Of a stretch of DNA of 64,000 nt, positions 17,324 to 36,735 are shown in pieces (positions within the stretch are counted from its first letter, which is position 1; the number at the start of each line of letters is the position of its first letter). The notes under the pieces are model-generated. The model saw nothing but the letters and a program-made list of their open reading frames with translations. It was not told the origin of the DNA and made no database searches. Source of the stretch: JBCBSK01 sp965250105 (lineage in GTDB: Bacteria; Pseudomonadota; Alphaproteobacteria; Rhizobiales; Tepidamorphaceae); the NCBI GenBank assembly GCA_965250105.1, contig OZ252290.1, positions 3,534,001-3,598,000 on the forward strand, read 5' to 3'. A program made the position numbers and the translations under genes.

Positions 17324-17710
17324 ATGGCTGATCTTGAAAAGATCGTGGAAGACCTGTCCAACCTGACCGTCATCGAGGCGGCGGAACTGTCGAAGCTTCT
17401 CGAAGAGAAGTGGGGCGTCTCGGCGGCGGCTCCGGTCGCCGTGGCGGGTGTCGCGGCACCGGCAGCCGGCGGCGGCGATGCCGGCGCGGCGGAAGAGAAG
17501 ACCGAGTTCACCGTCGTCCTGGCCTCGGCCGGCGACAAGAAGATCAATGTGATCAAGGAAGTGCGCACCATCACCGGGCTTGGCCTCAAGGAAGCCAAGG
17601 ACCTGGTCGAAGGCGCGCCGAAGCCGCTGAAGGAAGATCTGCCCAAGGAAGAGGCGGAGAAGATCAAGAAGCAGCTTGAGGACGTTGGCGCGACCGTTGA
17701 ACTCAAGTAA
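17324..17710 (+). CDS. rplL: 50S ribosomal protein L7/L12
   Basis: Stalk protein that recruits and stimulates EF-Tu, EF-G and other GTPases. 128 residues: N-terminal dimerisation domain (ADLEKIVEDLSNLTVIEAAELSKLLEEK), an Ala/Gly-rich hinge (about 35-57), and the C-terminal factor-binding domain with KINVIKEVRTITGLGLKEAKDLVE and the acidic/basic tail. Ribosome site AAAGGAA precedes the ATG. Confidence 0.97.
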   Translation: MADLEKIVEDLSNLTVIEAAELSKLLEEKWGVSAAAPVAVAGVAAPAAGGGDAGAAEEKTEFTVVLASAGDKKINVIKEVRTITGLGLKEAKDLVEGAPKPLKEDLPKEEAEKIKKQLEDVGATVELK

Positions 17711-17777
17711 CCCGCAGACGGGCCGTCCTGCCCGGAACGCCGGTAAGCCGGCGGGTCGGCGATAGGGCGAAAAATCA

Positions 17778-17809
17778 AAGCGCGGCACCGGGTTCGGTGC
17801 CGCGCTTAA
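17778..17809 (+). terminator. rplL-rpoB intercistronic hairpin (probable attenuator)
   Basis: Perfect 12-bp stem (17778-17789 with 17796-17807) closing a GGGTTC loop, but followed only by TTAACG. The missing T tract suggests partial termination or RNA processing, as at the rplL-rpoB junction of E. coli, rather than full termination. Confidence 0.55.
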
Positions 17810-17979
17810 CGTGCTTTGTGAGGCAGGCGTCGTCTGGCCGGATATTCGGACCCGATCGGCGCGACGGAGTGACGGCAGGCTTTCTCGACGGCGCGCCGCG
17901 ATAGCGGCGCGCCCTTCAGTGAGCCACCCCAGTGGGAACGCGGCGCCAGGGGGCGCGGGCGTTCAAGCAAGGAGCGATC

Positions 17980-22143
<4,164 letters not shown>

Positions 22144-22252
22144 GGCTGGGTCCGGAACCGACCGACGCGTTGTTCTTCGGGCCGCCCGAGGCCCGCATTC
22201 TTCTTCCCGCGCCCGGCAACGGGCGCGGCACCGGCATCAGAGGAGACGGTGA

Positions 22253-26470
<4,218 letters not shown>

Positions 26471-26598
26471 CGCGCTTGTTAGCCGGCCGGAGCGGTTTTG
26501 CGACCGCCTCGGCCGGCCGTTCCGACCGGTGACCGGTGCCGGGGATCGGAAATGACTGGATAACGGTCGATTTTAAGCGTTTCTTGCGCCCAGGATGC

Positions 26599-26627
26599 TT
26601 GACGGCGCGCGGTGGCGCCCGTATTGT
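26599..26627 (+). promoter_or_regulatory. promoter of the str operon
   Basis: TTGACG, 17-bp spacer, TATTGT: one of the best promoter matches in the window. Predicted start near 26634 leaves a 5' leader of about 260 nt before rpsL. Confidence 0.65.
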
Positions 26628-26711
26628 CCGCCCACTTCGCGACAGGCGGTAGGGACATGTTCCGCATGCCCTAAACGCTGGCGCTATTCTCGTTTGAATA
26701 GCCGTGGTCAT

Positions 26712-26746
26712 GAACCCGGTCCGTATGGAGCGGGTTCCTCTGTTTT
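26712..26746 (+). terminator. T-tailed hairpin in the str operon leader
   Basis: GAACCCG (26712-26718) pairs with CGGGTTC (26731-26737), with an inner TCC/GGA pairing and a GTAT loop, followed by CTCTGTTTT. It lies about 80 nt downstream of the predicted promoter and 150 nt before rpsL, so it may be an attenuator of the str operon rather than the rpoC terminator. Confidence 0.5.
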
Positions 26747-26895
26747 GGGCGTCGGTCACGGGCCGGCGCCGGTTCGGTTTGGCTTGCTGGCCTGCCTTGC
26801 CGCGAATTCTGTGCCGCGTGACGCGGTCTTGTGACGATCGGCGGAAAAAGCGGCTTGGTGCCGCGGGCTCCGCCAAAGAGTGGTGAACGGAATAG

Positions 26896-27267
26896 ATGCC
26901 GACGATCAACCAGCTCATCCGCAAGCCGCGGAAGGACAAGCGGGTGCGGAACAAGGTTCCCGCGCTCGAGGGTAATCCGCAGAAGCGCGGCGTGTGCACG
27001 CGCGTCTACACGACGACGCCGAAGAAGCCGAACTCGGCGCTGCGCAAGGTTGCCAAGGTCCGGCTGGTCAACGGTTACGAAGTGATCGGCTACATCCCGG
27101 GCGAGGGCCATAATCTTCAGGAGCACTCGGTGGTCATGCTGCGCGGCGGCCGCGTGAAGGACCTTCCCGGCGTGCGCTACCACATTCTCCGCGGCGTCCT
27201 CGACACCCATGGCGTCAAGGACCGCAAGCAGCGCCGCTCGCATTACGGCGCCAAGCGTCCGAAGTAA
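26896..27267 (+). CDS. rpsL: 30S ribosomal protein S12
   Basis: Decoding-centre protein of the small subunit. 123 residues with TTPKKPNSALRK and GGRVKDLPGVRYH. The Lys residues where streptomycin-resistance changes arise (in TPKKPNS and RVKDLPG) are wild type. First gene of the str operon rpsL-rpsG-fusA-tuf; GAACGGA precedes the ATG. Confidence 0.98.
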   Translation: MPTINQLIRKPRKDKRVRNKVPALEGNPQKRGVCTRVYTTTPKKPNSALRKVAKVRLVNGYEVIGYIPGEGHNLQEHSVVMLRGGRVKDLPGVRYHILRGVLDTHGVKDRKQRRSHYGAKRPK

Positions 27268-27278
27268 GGGGCTGAGCC

Positions 27279-27749
27279 ATGTCGCGTCGTCACAGCGCCG
27301 AAAAGCGCGAAGTCAATCCCGATCCCAAGTATGGCGATCTGGTCATTTCGAAATTCATGAACGCCATCATGCTCGACGGCAAGAAGTCCGTCGCTGAGGG
27401 CATCGTCTATGGCGCGCTCGATCAGATGGAACAGAAGGCGCGCGCCGATGCGCTGGAAATGTTCCATGCCGCCCTCGACAACGTCATGCCGGGCGTCGAA
27501 GTGCGCTCGCGACGCGTCGGCGGCGCCACCTATCAGGTGCCCGTCGAGGTGCGTCCCGACCGGCGCCAGGCGCTGGCCATCCGCTGGCTGATCTCGGCGG
27601 CGCGCAAGCGTAACGAGCGCACCATGGTGGATCGTCTGTCGGGTGAACTCCTGGACGCGGCCAATAATCGTGGCGCGGCCGTCAAGAAGCGCGAGGACAC
27701 GCACCGGATGGCGGAAGCCAACCGTGCCTTCTCGCATTATCGCTGGTAA
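27279..27749 (+). CDS. rpsG: 30S ribosomal protein S7
   Basis: Primary 16S rRNA binder that nucleates the 30S head; in E. coli it also represses the str operon. 156 residues, standard length: MSRRHSAEKREVNPDPKYGD start, then VEVRSRRVGGATYQVPVEV and the C-terminal NRAFSHYRW. Eleven bp after rpsL. Confidence 0.97.
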   Translation: MSRRHSAEKREVNPDPKYGDLVISKFMNAIMLDGKKSVAEGIVYGALDQMEQKARADALEMFHAALDNVMPGVEVRSRRVGGATYQVPVEVRPDRRQALAIRWLISAARKRNERTMVDRLSGELLDAANNRGAAVKKREDTHRMAEANRAFSHYRW

Positions 27750-27768
27750 TCGGTCGGAGGCCCTGACA

Positions 27769-29859
<2,091 letters not shown>

Positions 29860-29926
29860 CCCGAACGGTCGATCAAGGATTTGAACGGATTACGACGCGT
29901 CAGTCGAAGAAGGGGAGTGTCCTCCA

Positions 29927-31102
<1,176 letters not shown>

Positions 31103-31119
31103 CAGAGCGAGAGCTAACA

Positions 31120-31161
31120 CGGCGCGGCCGCCGGAACGCAAGGCGGCCGCGCCGCTGTTTT
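31120..31161 (+). terminator. strong hairpin with T tail between tuf and rpsJ
   Basis: Perfect 13-bp GC stem (31120-31132 with 31142-31154), 9-nt loop GGAACGCAA, then CTGTTTT (31155-31161). It looks like an intrinsic terminator, yet the rpsJ start codon is only 11 nt beyond the last T. Either it ends most str transcripts or it is an S10-operon attenuator. Confidence 0.7.
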
Positions 31162-31172
31162 GAGGTTAGGAC

Positions 31173-31481
31173 ATGAACGGTCAAAGCATTCGGATCCGGC
31201 TGAACGCCTTCGATCACCGGCTCCTCGACACCTCGACCCGCGAGATCGTCTCCACGGCGAAACGCACGGGTGCGGGCGTGCGCGGGCCGATCCCGCTGCC
31301 GACGCGGATCGAGAAGTTCACGGTGAACCGCTCGCCGCATATCGACAAGAAGAGCCGCGAGCAGTTCGAGATCCGGACGCATCGCCGTCTTCTGGACATC
31401 GTCGACCCCACGCCGCAGACGCTGGACGCGCTGATGAAGCTCGACCTGGCTGCCGGTGTGGACGTTGAAGTGAAGCTTTGA
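31173..31481 (+). CDS. rpsJ: 30S ribosomal protein S10
   Basis: 30S head protein; as NusE it also contacts NusB and NusG. 102 residues with RIRLNAFDHRLLD, AGVRGPIPLPTR and HIDKKSREQFEIRTHRRL. First gene of the S10 operon. Its ribosome site (TGAGGTTAGG) lies immediately after the T-tailed hairpin at 31120-31161, so its expression depends on read-through or on an unseen promoter. Confidence 0.97.
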   Translation: MNGQSIRIRLNAFDHRLLDTSTREIVSTAKRTGAGVRGPIPLPTRIEKFTVNRSPHIDKKSREQFEIRTHRRLLDIVDPTPQTLDALMKLDLAAGVDVEVKL

Positions 31482-31500
31482 GGGACAGGGCGGACAAGCC

Positions 31501-32220
31501 ATGCGCTCAGGATTGATTGCGCAGAAGATGGGCATGACCCGCATCTTCAACGAACAGGGCGAGCACATTCCCGTGACCGTTCTGCGCGTTGAGAATTGCC
31601 AGGTCGTGGCCCAGCGCACGGTCGAAAAGAACGGGTATACAGCGGTCCAGCTTGGTGCTGGCCTGCGCAAGCCCAAGCACACCGCGCGCGCCATGCGCGG
31701 CCATTTCGCGGTCGCCCATGTCGAGCCCAAGCGCCATGTCGCGGAATTCCGCGTGGCGCCGGAGAACCTGATCGAGGTCGGCTCCGAACTGACCGCCGAC
31801 CATTTCGTGGCGGGCCAGTTCATTGACGTGACCGGCACCTCGATCGGCAAGGGCTTCGCGGGCGCCATGAAGCGGCACAATTTCGGGGGCTTGCGCGCCT
31901 CGCACGGCGTGTCGATCTCGCACCGCTCGCACGGTTCGACCGGTAACAGCCAGGACCCCGGCAAGGTGTTCAAGGGCAAGAAGATGGCCGGCCATATGGG
32001 TAGCCGTCGCGTCACGACGCAGAACCTCAAGGTCGTCAAGACCGATGCCGATCGCGGCCTTCTGATGGTCGAGGGCGCGGTGCCGGGCGCCAAGGGCGGC
32101 TGGGTCTATGTGCGCGATGCGGTCAAGCGCAAGCTGCCGGACGGCGTGCCGTTCCCGGCGGGCCTGCGGGCGGCAGCCGAAGCCGCGGCCGAGACCGCGC
32201 AGCCGGAGGCGGGTGAATGA
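31501..32220 (+). CDS. rplC: 50S ribosomal protein L3
   Basis: Early-assembly 23S rRNA binder near the peptidyl transferase centre. 239 residues: MRSGLIAQKMGMTRIF start, the rRNA-inserting loop FGGLRASHGVSISHRSHGSTG, and GKKMAGHMGSRRVTTQNL. A C-terminal Ala/Glu-rich extension of about 20 residues (AAAEAAAETAQPEAGE) is longer than in E. coli L3, as is common in alphaproteobacteria. Its stop overlaps rplD by ATGA. Confidence 0.97.
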   Translation: MRSGLIAQKMGMTRIFNEQGEHIPVTVLRVENCQVVAQRTVEKNGYTAVQLGAGLRKPKHTARAMRGHFAVAHVEPKRHVAEFRVAPENLIEVGSELTADHFVAGQFIDVTGTSIGKGFAGAMKRHNFGGLRASHGVSISHRSHGSTGNSQDPGKVFKGKKMAGHMGSRRVTTQNLKVVKTDADRGLLMVEGAVPGAKGGWVYVRDAVKRKLPDGVPFPAGLRAAAEAAAETAQPEAGE

Positions 32221-32837
32221 AACAGGACGTGATCCAGCTCGACGGCTCGACGGCAGGCTCCATCGATCTCGCCGACGCCGTCTTCGGCCTCGAGCCGCGC
32301 GCCGATCTCCTGCAGCGCGTCGTCCAGTGGCAGCTCGCCCGCCGCCAGGCCGGCACGCACAAGACCAAGGGGCGCTCCGAGATCGCCAAAACTGGCAAGA
32401 AGATGTTCCGCCAGAAGGGCACCGGCCGGGCCCGTGCCGGTGACGGCAAGGTGGCGCAGTTCCGTGGCGGCGGCCGTGCCCATGGTCCGGTGGTGCGCAG
32501 CCATGCGCATGACCTGCCCAAGAAGGTGCGCGCGCTCGGCCTGAAGCACGCCCTGTCGGCCAAGGCGAAGAACAACCAGCTCGTCGTGCTCGAGAGTGCC
32601 GCGATGGATGCGCCCAAGACCAGGGAATTGAAGGATCGGCTCGCCGCGCGCGGCTGGTCGTCGGTTCTGGTCGTCGACGGCGCCGAGGTGGATGCCAATT
32701 TCAAGCTCGCCGCGCGCAACATCCCGCATACGGATGTGCTGCCGGTCGCCGGGATCAATGTGTATGACATTCTGCGCCGCGACACGCTGGTGATCACGCG
32801 CGCGGGGCTCGCAGCGCTGGAGGCGCGGTTCTCATGA
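32217..32837 (+). CDS. rplD: 50S ribosomal protein L4
   Basis: 23S rRNA binder lining the exit tunnel; in E. coli it also represses the S10 operon. 206 residues with KTKGRSEIAKTGKKMFRQKGTGRARAG-type loop (only part quoted: KMFRQKGTGRARAG) and RGGGRAHGP. Overlaps rplC and rplW by 4 bp each, implying tight translational coupling. Confidence 0.96.
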   Translation: MKQDVIQLDGSTAGSIDLADAVFGLEPRADLLQRVVQWQLARRQAGTHKTKGRSEIAKTGKKMFRQKGTGRARAGDGKVAQFRGGGRAHGPVVRSHAHDLPKKVRALGLKHALSAKAKNNQLVVLESAAMDAPKTRELKDRLAARGWSSVLVVDGAEVDANFKLAARNIPHTDVLPVAGINVYDILRRDTLVITRAGLAALEARFS

Positions 32838-33130
32838 GCATCGATCCCAAGCATTACGACGTTATCGTCGCGCCGGTGATCACCGAGAAGTCGACGATGG
32901 CCGCCGAGCACAATCAGGTCGTCTTCAAGGTGCGGACATCGGCGTCCAAGCCCGAGATCAAGGCCGCCGTCGAGGCGCTCTTCGAGGTCAAGGTGCGCGG
33001 CGTGTCGACCCTGGTGCGCAAGGGCAAGACCAAGCGCTTTCGCGGCATTCGCGGCCGTCAGGTCGACATCAAGAAAGCCGTCGTGACCCTCGAAGAGGGC
33101 CACACCATCGACGTGACCACCGGTTTGTGA
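32834..33130 (+). CDS. rplW: 50S ribosomal protein L23
   Basis: Tunnel-exit protein that docks trigger factor and SRP. 98 residues with YDVIVAPVITEKS at the N-terminus and VRKGKTKRFRGIRGRQ in the rRNA-binding loop. ATGA overlap with rplD. Trigger factor (tig), its docking partner, is encoded later in the window. Confidence 0.96.
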   Translation: MSIDPKHYDVIVAPVITEKSTMAAEHNQVVFKVRTSASKPEIKAAVEALFEVKVRGVSTLVRKGKTKRFRGIRGRQVDIKKAVVTLEEGHTIDVTTGL

Positions 33131-33146
33131 GCGGGGAGAGGATAGA

Positions 33147-33989
33147 ATGGCTCTGAAAAGCTTCAATCCGACCACGCCCGGCCAGCGCCAGCTGGTCATC
33201 GTCGACCGGTCGGAACTGCACAAGGGACGTCCCGAAAAGACCCTCGTCGAGGGTCTGTCGAAGAAGGGCGGACGCAACAATACCGGCCGCATCACCGCGC
33301 GCCGGCGCGGCGGCGGCCACAAGCGGCTCTACCGCGTGGTCGATTTCAAGCGCCGCAAGCACGACGTGCCGGCGACCGTGGAACGGCTCGAATACGATCC
33401 CAACCGCACCGCCTTCATCGCGCTGATCCGCTATGAGGACGGCGAGTTGAGCTACATCCTGGCGCCGCAGCGGCTCAAGGCGGGCGACACGGTGATGTCA
33501 GGCGCCAAGGCCGACATCAAGCCGGGCAATGCGCTGCCGCTGTCGGCGATCCCGATCGGCACGATCATCCACAATGTGGAACTGAAGCCGGGCAAGGGTG
33601 GCCAGATTGCGCGCGCCGCGGGTTCCTATGTGCAGCTTGTTGGCCGCGACCAGGGCTATGTCATCGTGCGGCTGAATTCGGGCGAGCAGCGCCTCATTCT
33701 GGCGACCTGCATGGCGACCGTCGGCGCGGTGTCGAACGCCGATAATTCGAACACCTCGCTCGGCAAGGCCGGTCGTGCCCGCTGGCTCGGCAAGCGGCCG
33801 AGCGTGCGCGGCGTCGCGATGAACCCGATCGACCATCCGCATGGCGGTGGTGAAGGGCGCACCTCGGGCGGCCGTCACCCGGTGACCCCCTGGGGCAAGC
33901 CGACCAAGGGCAAGCGCACCCGATCGAACAAGCAGTCGCAGAAGTTCATCCTGCGCAGCCGCCACGACGCGAAGAAGAGGAAGGGCTGA
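33147..33989 (+). CDS. rplB: 50S ribosomal protein L2
   Basis: Universal 23S rRNA binder needed for subunit joining and peptidyl transfer. 280 residues: ALKSFNPTTPGQRQLV start, the RNA-binding domain with GRNNxGRITxRRRGGGHK-type segment, and the C-terminal VRGVAMNPIDHPHGGGEGR containing the conserved His near the active centre. GGGGAGAGG ribosome site. Confidence 0.98.
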   Translation: MALKSFNPTTPGQRQLVIVDRSELHKGRPEKTLVEGLSKKGGRNNTGRITARRRGGGHKRLYRVVDFKRRKHDVPATVERLEYDPNRTAFIALIRYEDGELSYILAPQRLKAGDTVMSGAKADIKPGNALPLSAIPIGTIIHNVELKPGKGGQIARAAGSYVQLVGRDQGYVIVRLNSGEQRLILATCMATVGAVSNADNSNTSLGKAGRARWLGKRPSVRGVAMNPIDHPHGGGEGRTSGGRHPVTPWGKPTKGKRTRSNKQSQKFILRSRHDAKKRKG

Positions 33990-33992
33990 GGC

Positions 33993-34271
33993 ATGGCGCG
34001 TTCCGTTTGGAAAGGTCCGTTCGTCGACGGCTATCTCCTCAAGAAGGCCGATGCCGTCCGCGATTCCGGGCGCAAGGAAGTGATCAAGATGTGGAGCCGG
34101 CGCTCGACGATCCTGCCGCAATTCGTCGGCCTGACCTTCGGCGTCTATAACGGCCAGAAGCACGTTCCCGTGCTCGTGACCGAGGACATGGTGGGCCACA
34201 AGTTCGGCGAGTTCTCGCCGTCGCGGACCTATTACGGCCACGGCGCCGACAAGAAAGCGAAGCGGAGATAA
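33993..34271 (+). CDS. rpsS: 30S ribosomal protein S19
   Basis: 30S head protein that contacts S13 and the A-site finger. 92 residues, MARSVWKGPFVDGYLLKKA start, then IKMWSRRSTILPQFVGLTF and KFGEFSPSRTYYGHG. Three bp after rplB. Confidence 0.98.
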   Translation: MARSVWKGPFVDGYLLKKADAVRDSGRKEVIKMWSRRSTILPQFVGLTFGVYNGQKHVPVLVTEDMVGHKFGEFSPSRTYYGHGADKKAKRR

Positions 34272-34273
34272 CA

Positions 34274-34654
34274 ATGGGCAAATCCGCCAATCCGCGCCGT
34301 CTGGCCGACAACGAGGCGCGCGCCGTAACGCGCAATCTCCGGGTCAGCCCGCAGAAGCTGAACCTCGTCGCGCAGACGATCCGCGGCAAGAAGGTCGCCT
34401 CGGCGCTGGCCGATCTGAGCTTTTCTCAGAAGCGCATCGCCAAGGACGTCAAGAAGACGCTCGAAAGCGCGATCGCCAATGCCGAGAACAATCACGACCT
34501 CGATGTCGACGACCTGGTCGTCGCCGAGGCGTTCGTCGGCAAGGGGCTTGTGATGAAGCGGGTGCATGCCCGTGGTCGTGGCCGCATGGCGCGGGTGATG
34601 AAGCCCTTCGCGCGGCTGACCATCGTGGTGCGCGAAATCGAGGAGGCCGCCTGA
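34274..34654 (+). CDS. rplV: 50S ribosomal protein L22
   Basis: Binds all 23S domains and narrows the exit tunnel. 126 residues with RAVTRNLRVSPQKLNLVAQ and the tunnel hairpin VMKRVHARGRGRMARVMKP. Two bp after rpsS; its stop shares one base with the rpsC start. Confidence 0.97.
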   Translation: MGKSANPRRLADNEARAVTRNLRVSPQKLNLVAQTIRGKKVASALADLSFSQKRIAKDVKKTLESAIANAENNHDLDVDDLVVAEAFVGKGLVMKRVHARGRGRMARVMKPFARLTIVVREIEEAA

Positions 34655-35388
34655 TGGGCCAGAAAGTCAATCCGATCGGCATGCGCCTCGGGATCAACAA
34701 GACCTGGGACTCGCGCTGGTTCGCCAATCCGCGCGATTACGGCAAGCTGCTGCACGAGGATTTCCGCATCCGCAACTGGCTGCAGGGCCAGCTCAAGCAG
34801 GCTGCCGTGTCGAAGATCGTGATCGAGCGCCCGCACAAGAAGTGCCGCGTGACGATCCATACCGCGCGCCCCGGCATCGTCATCGGCAAGAAGGGCGCCG
34901 ATATCGAGCGGCTCAAGGCGAAGATTTCCGAGATGACCGACTCCGAGGTCCATCTCAACATCGTCGAGGTGCGCAAGCCCGAGCTCGACGCCCAGTTGGT
35001 GGCGGATTCGATCGCCCAGCAGCTCGAACGCCGCGTGTCGTTCCGGCGCGCCATGAAGCGGGCCGTCCAGTCGGCCGTGCGTCTTGGCGCCGAGGGCATC
35101 CGGGTCAATTGCGGTGGCCGTCTGGGGGGCGCGGAAATCGCGCGCACCGAATGGTATCGCGAGGGCCGGGTGCCGCTGCACACGCTGCGGTCCGACATCG
35201 ATTACGGCGAGTCCACCGCCATCACCGCCTATGGAACCTGCGGCGTGAAGGTGTGGATCTCGAAGGGCGAAATCCTCGAACACGATCCGATGGCGTCCGA
35301 GCGCCGGGCGCTCGACAGCGGCGAAAGCGGCGGGCGCCGGCGCGAACAGTCGGGCGGCCGTGGTCGCGGCGCGGACGCGGGAGCCTAA
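34654..35388 (+). CDS. rpsC: 30S ribosomal protein S3
   Basis: mRNA-entry protein with KH domain and helicase function. 244 residues: MGQKVNPIGMRLGINKTWDS, KH-type VIGKKGADIERLK, GIRVNCGGRLGGAEIART. The C-terminal 25 residues are Gly/Arg-rich (RRREQSGGRGRGADAGA), a low-complexity tail common in alphaproteobacteria. Confidence 0.97.
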   Translation: MGQKVNPIGMRLGINKTWDSRWFANPRDYGKLLHEDFRIRNWLQGQLKQAAVSKIVIERPHKKCRVTIHTARPGIVIGKKGADIERLKAKISEMTDSEVHLNIVEVRKPELDAQLVADSIAQQLERRVSFRRAMKRAVQSAVRLGAEGIRVNCGGRLGGAEIARTEWYREGRVPLHTLRSDIDYGESTAITAYGTCGVKVWISKGEILEHDPMASERRALDSGESGGRRREQSGGRGRGADAGA

Positions 35389-35391
35389 GAC

Positions 35392-35805
35392 ATGCTGCAG
35401 CCGAAACGGACCAAGTTCCGCAAACAGCACAAGGGCCGGATCAAGGGTACCGCCAAGGGCGGCACCAGCCTGAACTTCGGCGCCTACGGTCTGAAGGCGG
35501 TCGAGCCGGAGCGGGTGACCGCGCGCCAGATCGAGGCCGCGCGCCGCGCCATCACGCGCCATATGAAGCGTGCCGGCCGCGTCTGGATCCGCATCTTCCC
35601 GGATCTTCCGGTGACTCAGAAGCCGACCGAAGTGCGCATGGGTAAGGGCAAGGGCTCGGTCGAATACTGGGCGGCGCGCGTCAAGCCGGGCCGCATCATG
35701 TTCGAGATCGACGGCGTGCCGAACGAGGTCGCGACGGAAGCGTTGCGGCTCGGCGCCGCCAAGCTGCCCGTCAAGACGCGCATCGTGACGCGTATCGGCG
35801 AGTAA
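35392..35805 (+). CDS. rplP: 50S ribosomal protein L16
   Basis: A-site-proximal 23S rRNA binder. 137 residues: MLQPKRTKFRKQHKGRIKG, then RAGRVWIRIFPDLPVTQKP and MGKGKGSVEYWAARVKPG, the segment carrying the Arg hydroxylated in some bacteria. Three bp after rpsC. Confidence 0.97.
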   Translation: MLQPKRTKFRKQHKGRIKGTAKGGTSLNFGAYGLKAVEPERVTARQIEAARRAITRHMKRAGRVWIRIFPDLPVTQKPTEVRMGKGKGSVEYWAARVKPGRIMFEIDGVPNEVATEALRLGAAKLPVKTRIVTRIGE

Positions 35806-35815
35806 GGAGAGGGCG

Positions 35816-36025
35816 ATGAAGGCGCAAGACGTCAGGGCGATGTCGCCGGACCAGCTAACCGACGAACTCGTCAAGCTGAAGAAGGAGCAGTTCAACCTGC
35901 GCTTCCAGCGGGCGACCGGCCAGCTCGAGAACACCGCGCGCATGCGCCAGGTGCGCCGCGACATCGCGCGCATCCAGACGATGATGAACGAAAACCGCCG
36001 TAAAGCGGCGGCGGCAACCGCTTAA
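35816..36025 (+). CDS. rpmC: 50S ribosomal protein L29
   Basis: Small tunnel-exit protein of two helices, part of the trigger factor/SRP docking site. 69 residues with MSPDQLTDELVKLKKEQFNL and FQRATGQLENTARMRQVRRDI. Ten bp after rplP, with AAGGAGAGGG upstream. Confidence 0.96.
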   Translation: MKAQDVRAMSPDQLTDELVKLKKEQFNLRFQRATGQLENTARMRQVRRDIARIQTMMNENRRKAAAATA

Positions 36026-36036
36026 AGGCTGAATTG

Positions 36037-36288
36037 ATGCCAAAACGCATGCTTCAAGGCGTCGTCACGAGCGACAAGGGCGAGAAGACCGTCACCGTGA
36101 TGGTCGAGCGCCGCTTCACCCATCCGCTGTTTAAGAAAACGGTGCGGCGGACCAAGAAGTATCACGCCCATGACGAAGGCAATGCCTGCAAGGTGGGCGA
36201 CACGGTGTGGATCGAGGAGTGCAAGCCGCTCTCCAAGACCAAGACGTGGACGGTGGTGACGCCGGAAGGCGCTGCGAGCGGAGCCTGA
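36037..36288 (+). CDS. rpsQ: 30S ribosomal protein S17
   Basis: Early-binding 30S body protein with an OB fold. 83 residues: MPKRMLQGVVTSDKGEKTVTV, RRTKKYHAHDE and CKPLSKTKTW. The ATG at 36037 is chosen over an in-frame TTG one codon earlier. Last gene of the S10 operon in the classical layout; a 78-bp gap with a hairpin separates it from rplN. Confidence 0.96.
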   Translation: MPKRMLQGVVTSDKGEKTVTVMVERRFTHPLFKKTVRRTKKYHAHDEGNACKVGDTVWIEECKPLSKTKTWTVVTPEGAASGA

Positions 36289-36294
36289 GCCTGG

Positions 36295-36323
36295 CGCGCC
36301 CGAGCCACTGGCTCCCGGGCGCG
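36295..36323 (+). promoter_or_regulatory. intercistronic hairpin rpsQ-rplN
   Basis: CGCGCCCG (36295-36302) pairs with CGGGCGCG (36316-36323), with an inner AGC/GCT pairing. No T tail. It marks the S10/spc boundary and could be a processing or translational control site. Confidence 0.4.
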
Positions 36324-36366
36324 ACGGATCTTCAGGTAACGCGGCAAGGAAGGAACGAGGTCGGCG

Positions 36367-36735
36367 ATGATCCAGATGCAGACAAATCTCGACGTGGCGG
36401 ACAATTCCGGCGCCCGCCGGGTCCAGTGCATCAAGGTTTTGGGTGGTGCGAAGCGCAAATACGCCTCCGTCGGCGACATCATCGTCGTGTCGGTGAAGGA
36501 AGCCATTCCGCGCGGCCGGGTGAAGAAGGGCGACGTGCTCAAGGCGGTCGTCGTGCGCACGGCCAAGGACATCCGCCGCGCCGATGGCAGCGTGATCCGT
36601 TTCGACCGCAACGCGGCCGTTCTGGTCAACAACAACAAGGAGCCGATCGGCACCCGTATCTTCGGTCCGGTACCGCGCGAACTGCGCGGCAAGAGCCATA
36701 TGAAGATCGTGTCGCTCGCGCCGGAGGTTCTGTGA
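36367..36735 (+). CDS. rplN: 50S ribosomal protein L14
   Basis: Intersubunit-bridge protein that also binds the silencing factor RsfS. 122 residues, MIQMQTNLDVADNSGARRV start, then GDIIVVSVKEAIPRGRVKKGDV and VRFDRNAAVL-type core. First gene of the spc operon; its stop overlaps the rplX ATG by one base. Confidence 0.97.
   Translation: MIQMQTNLDVADNSGARRVQCIKVLGGAKRKYASVGDIIVVSVKEAIPRGRVKKGDVLKAVVVRTAKDIRRADGSVIRFDRNAAVLVNNNKEPIGTRIFGPVPRELRGKSHMKIVSLAPEVL

Larger units (their letters stand above)
26471..26895. other. intergenic region rpoC-rpsL
   Basis: 425 bp with no gene. About 9-50 bp after rpoC a long GC-rich hairpin (26479-26519, GCCGGCCG arms and an inner AGCGGT/ACCGCC stem) without T tail may end or process the rpoBC mRNA. 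A strong promoter (26599-26627) and a T-tailed hairpin (26712-26746) then precede the str operon. Confidence 0.55.
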
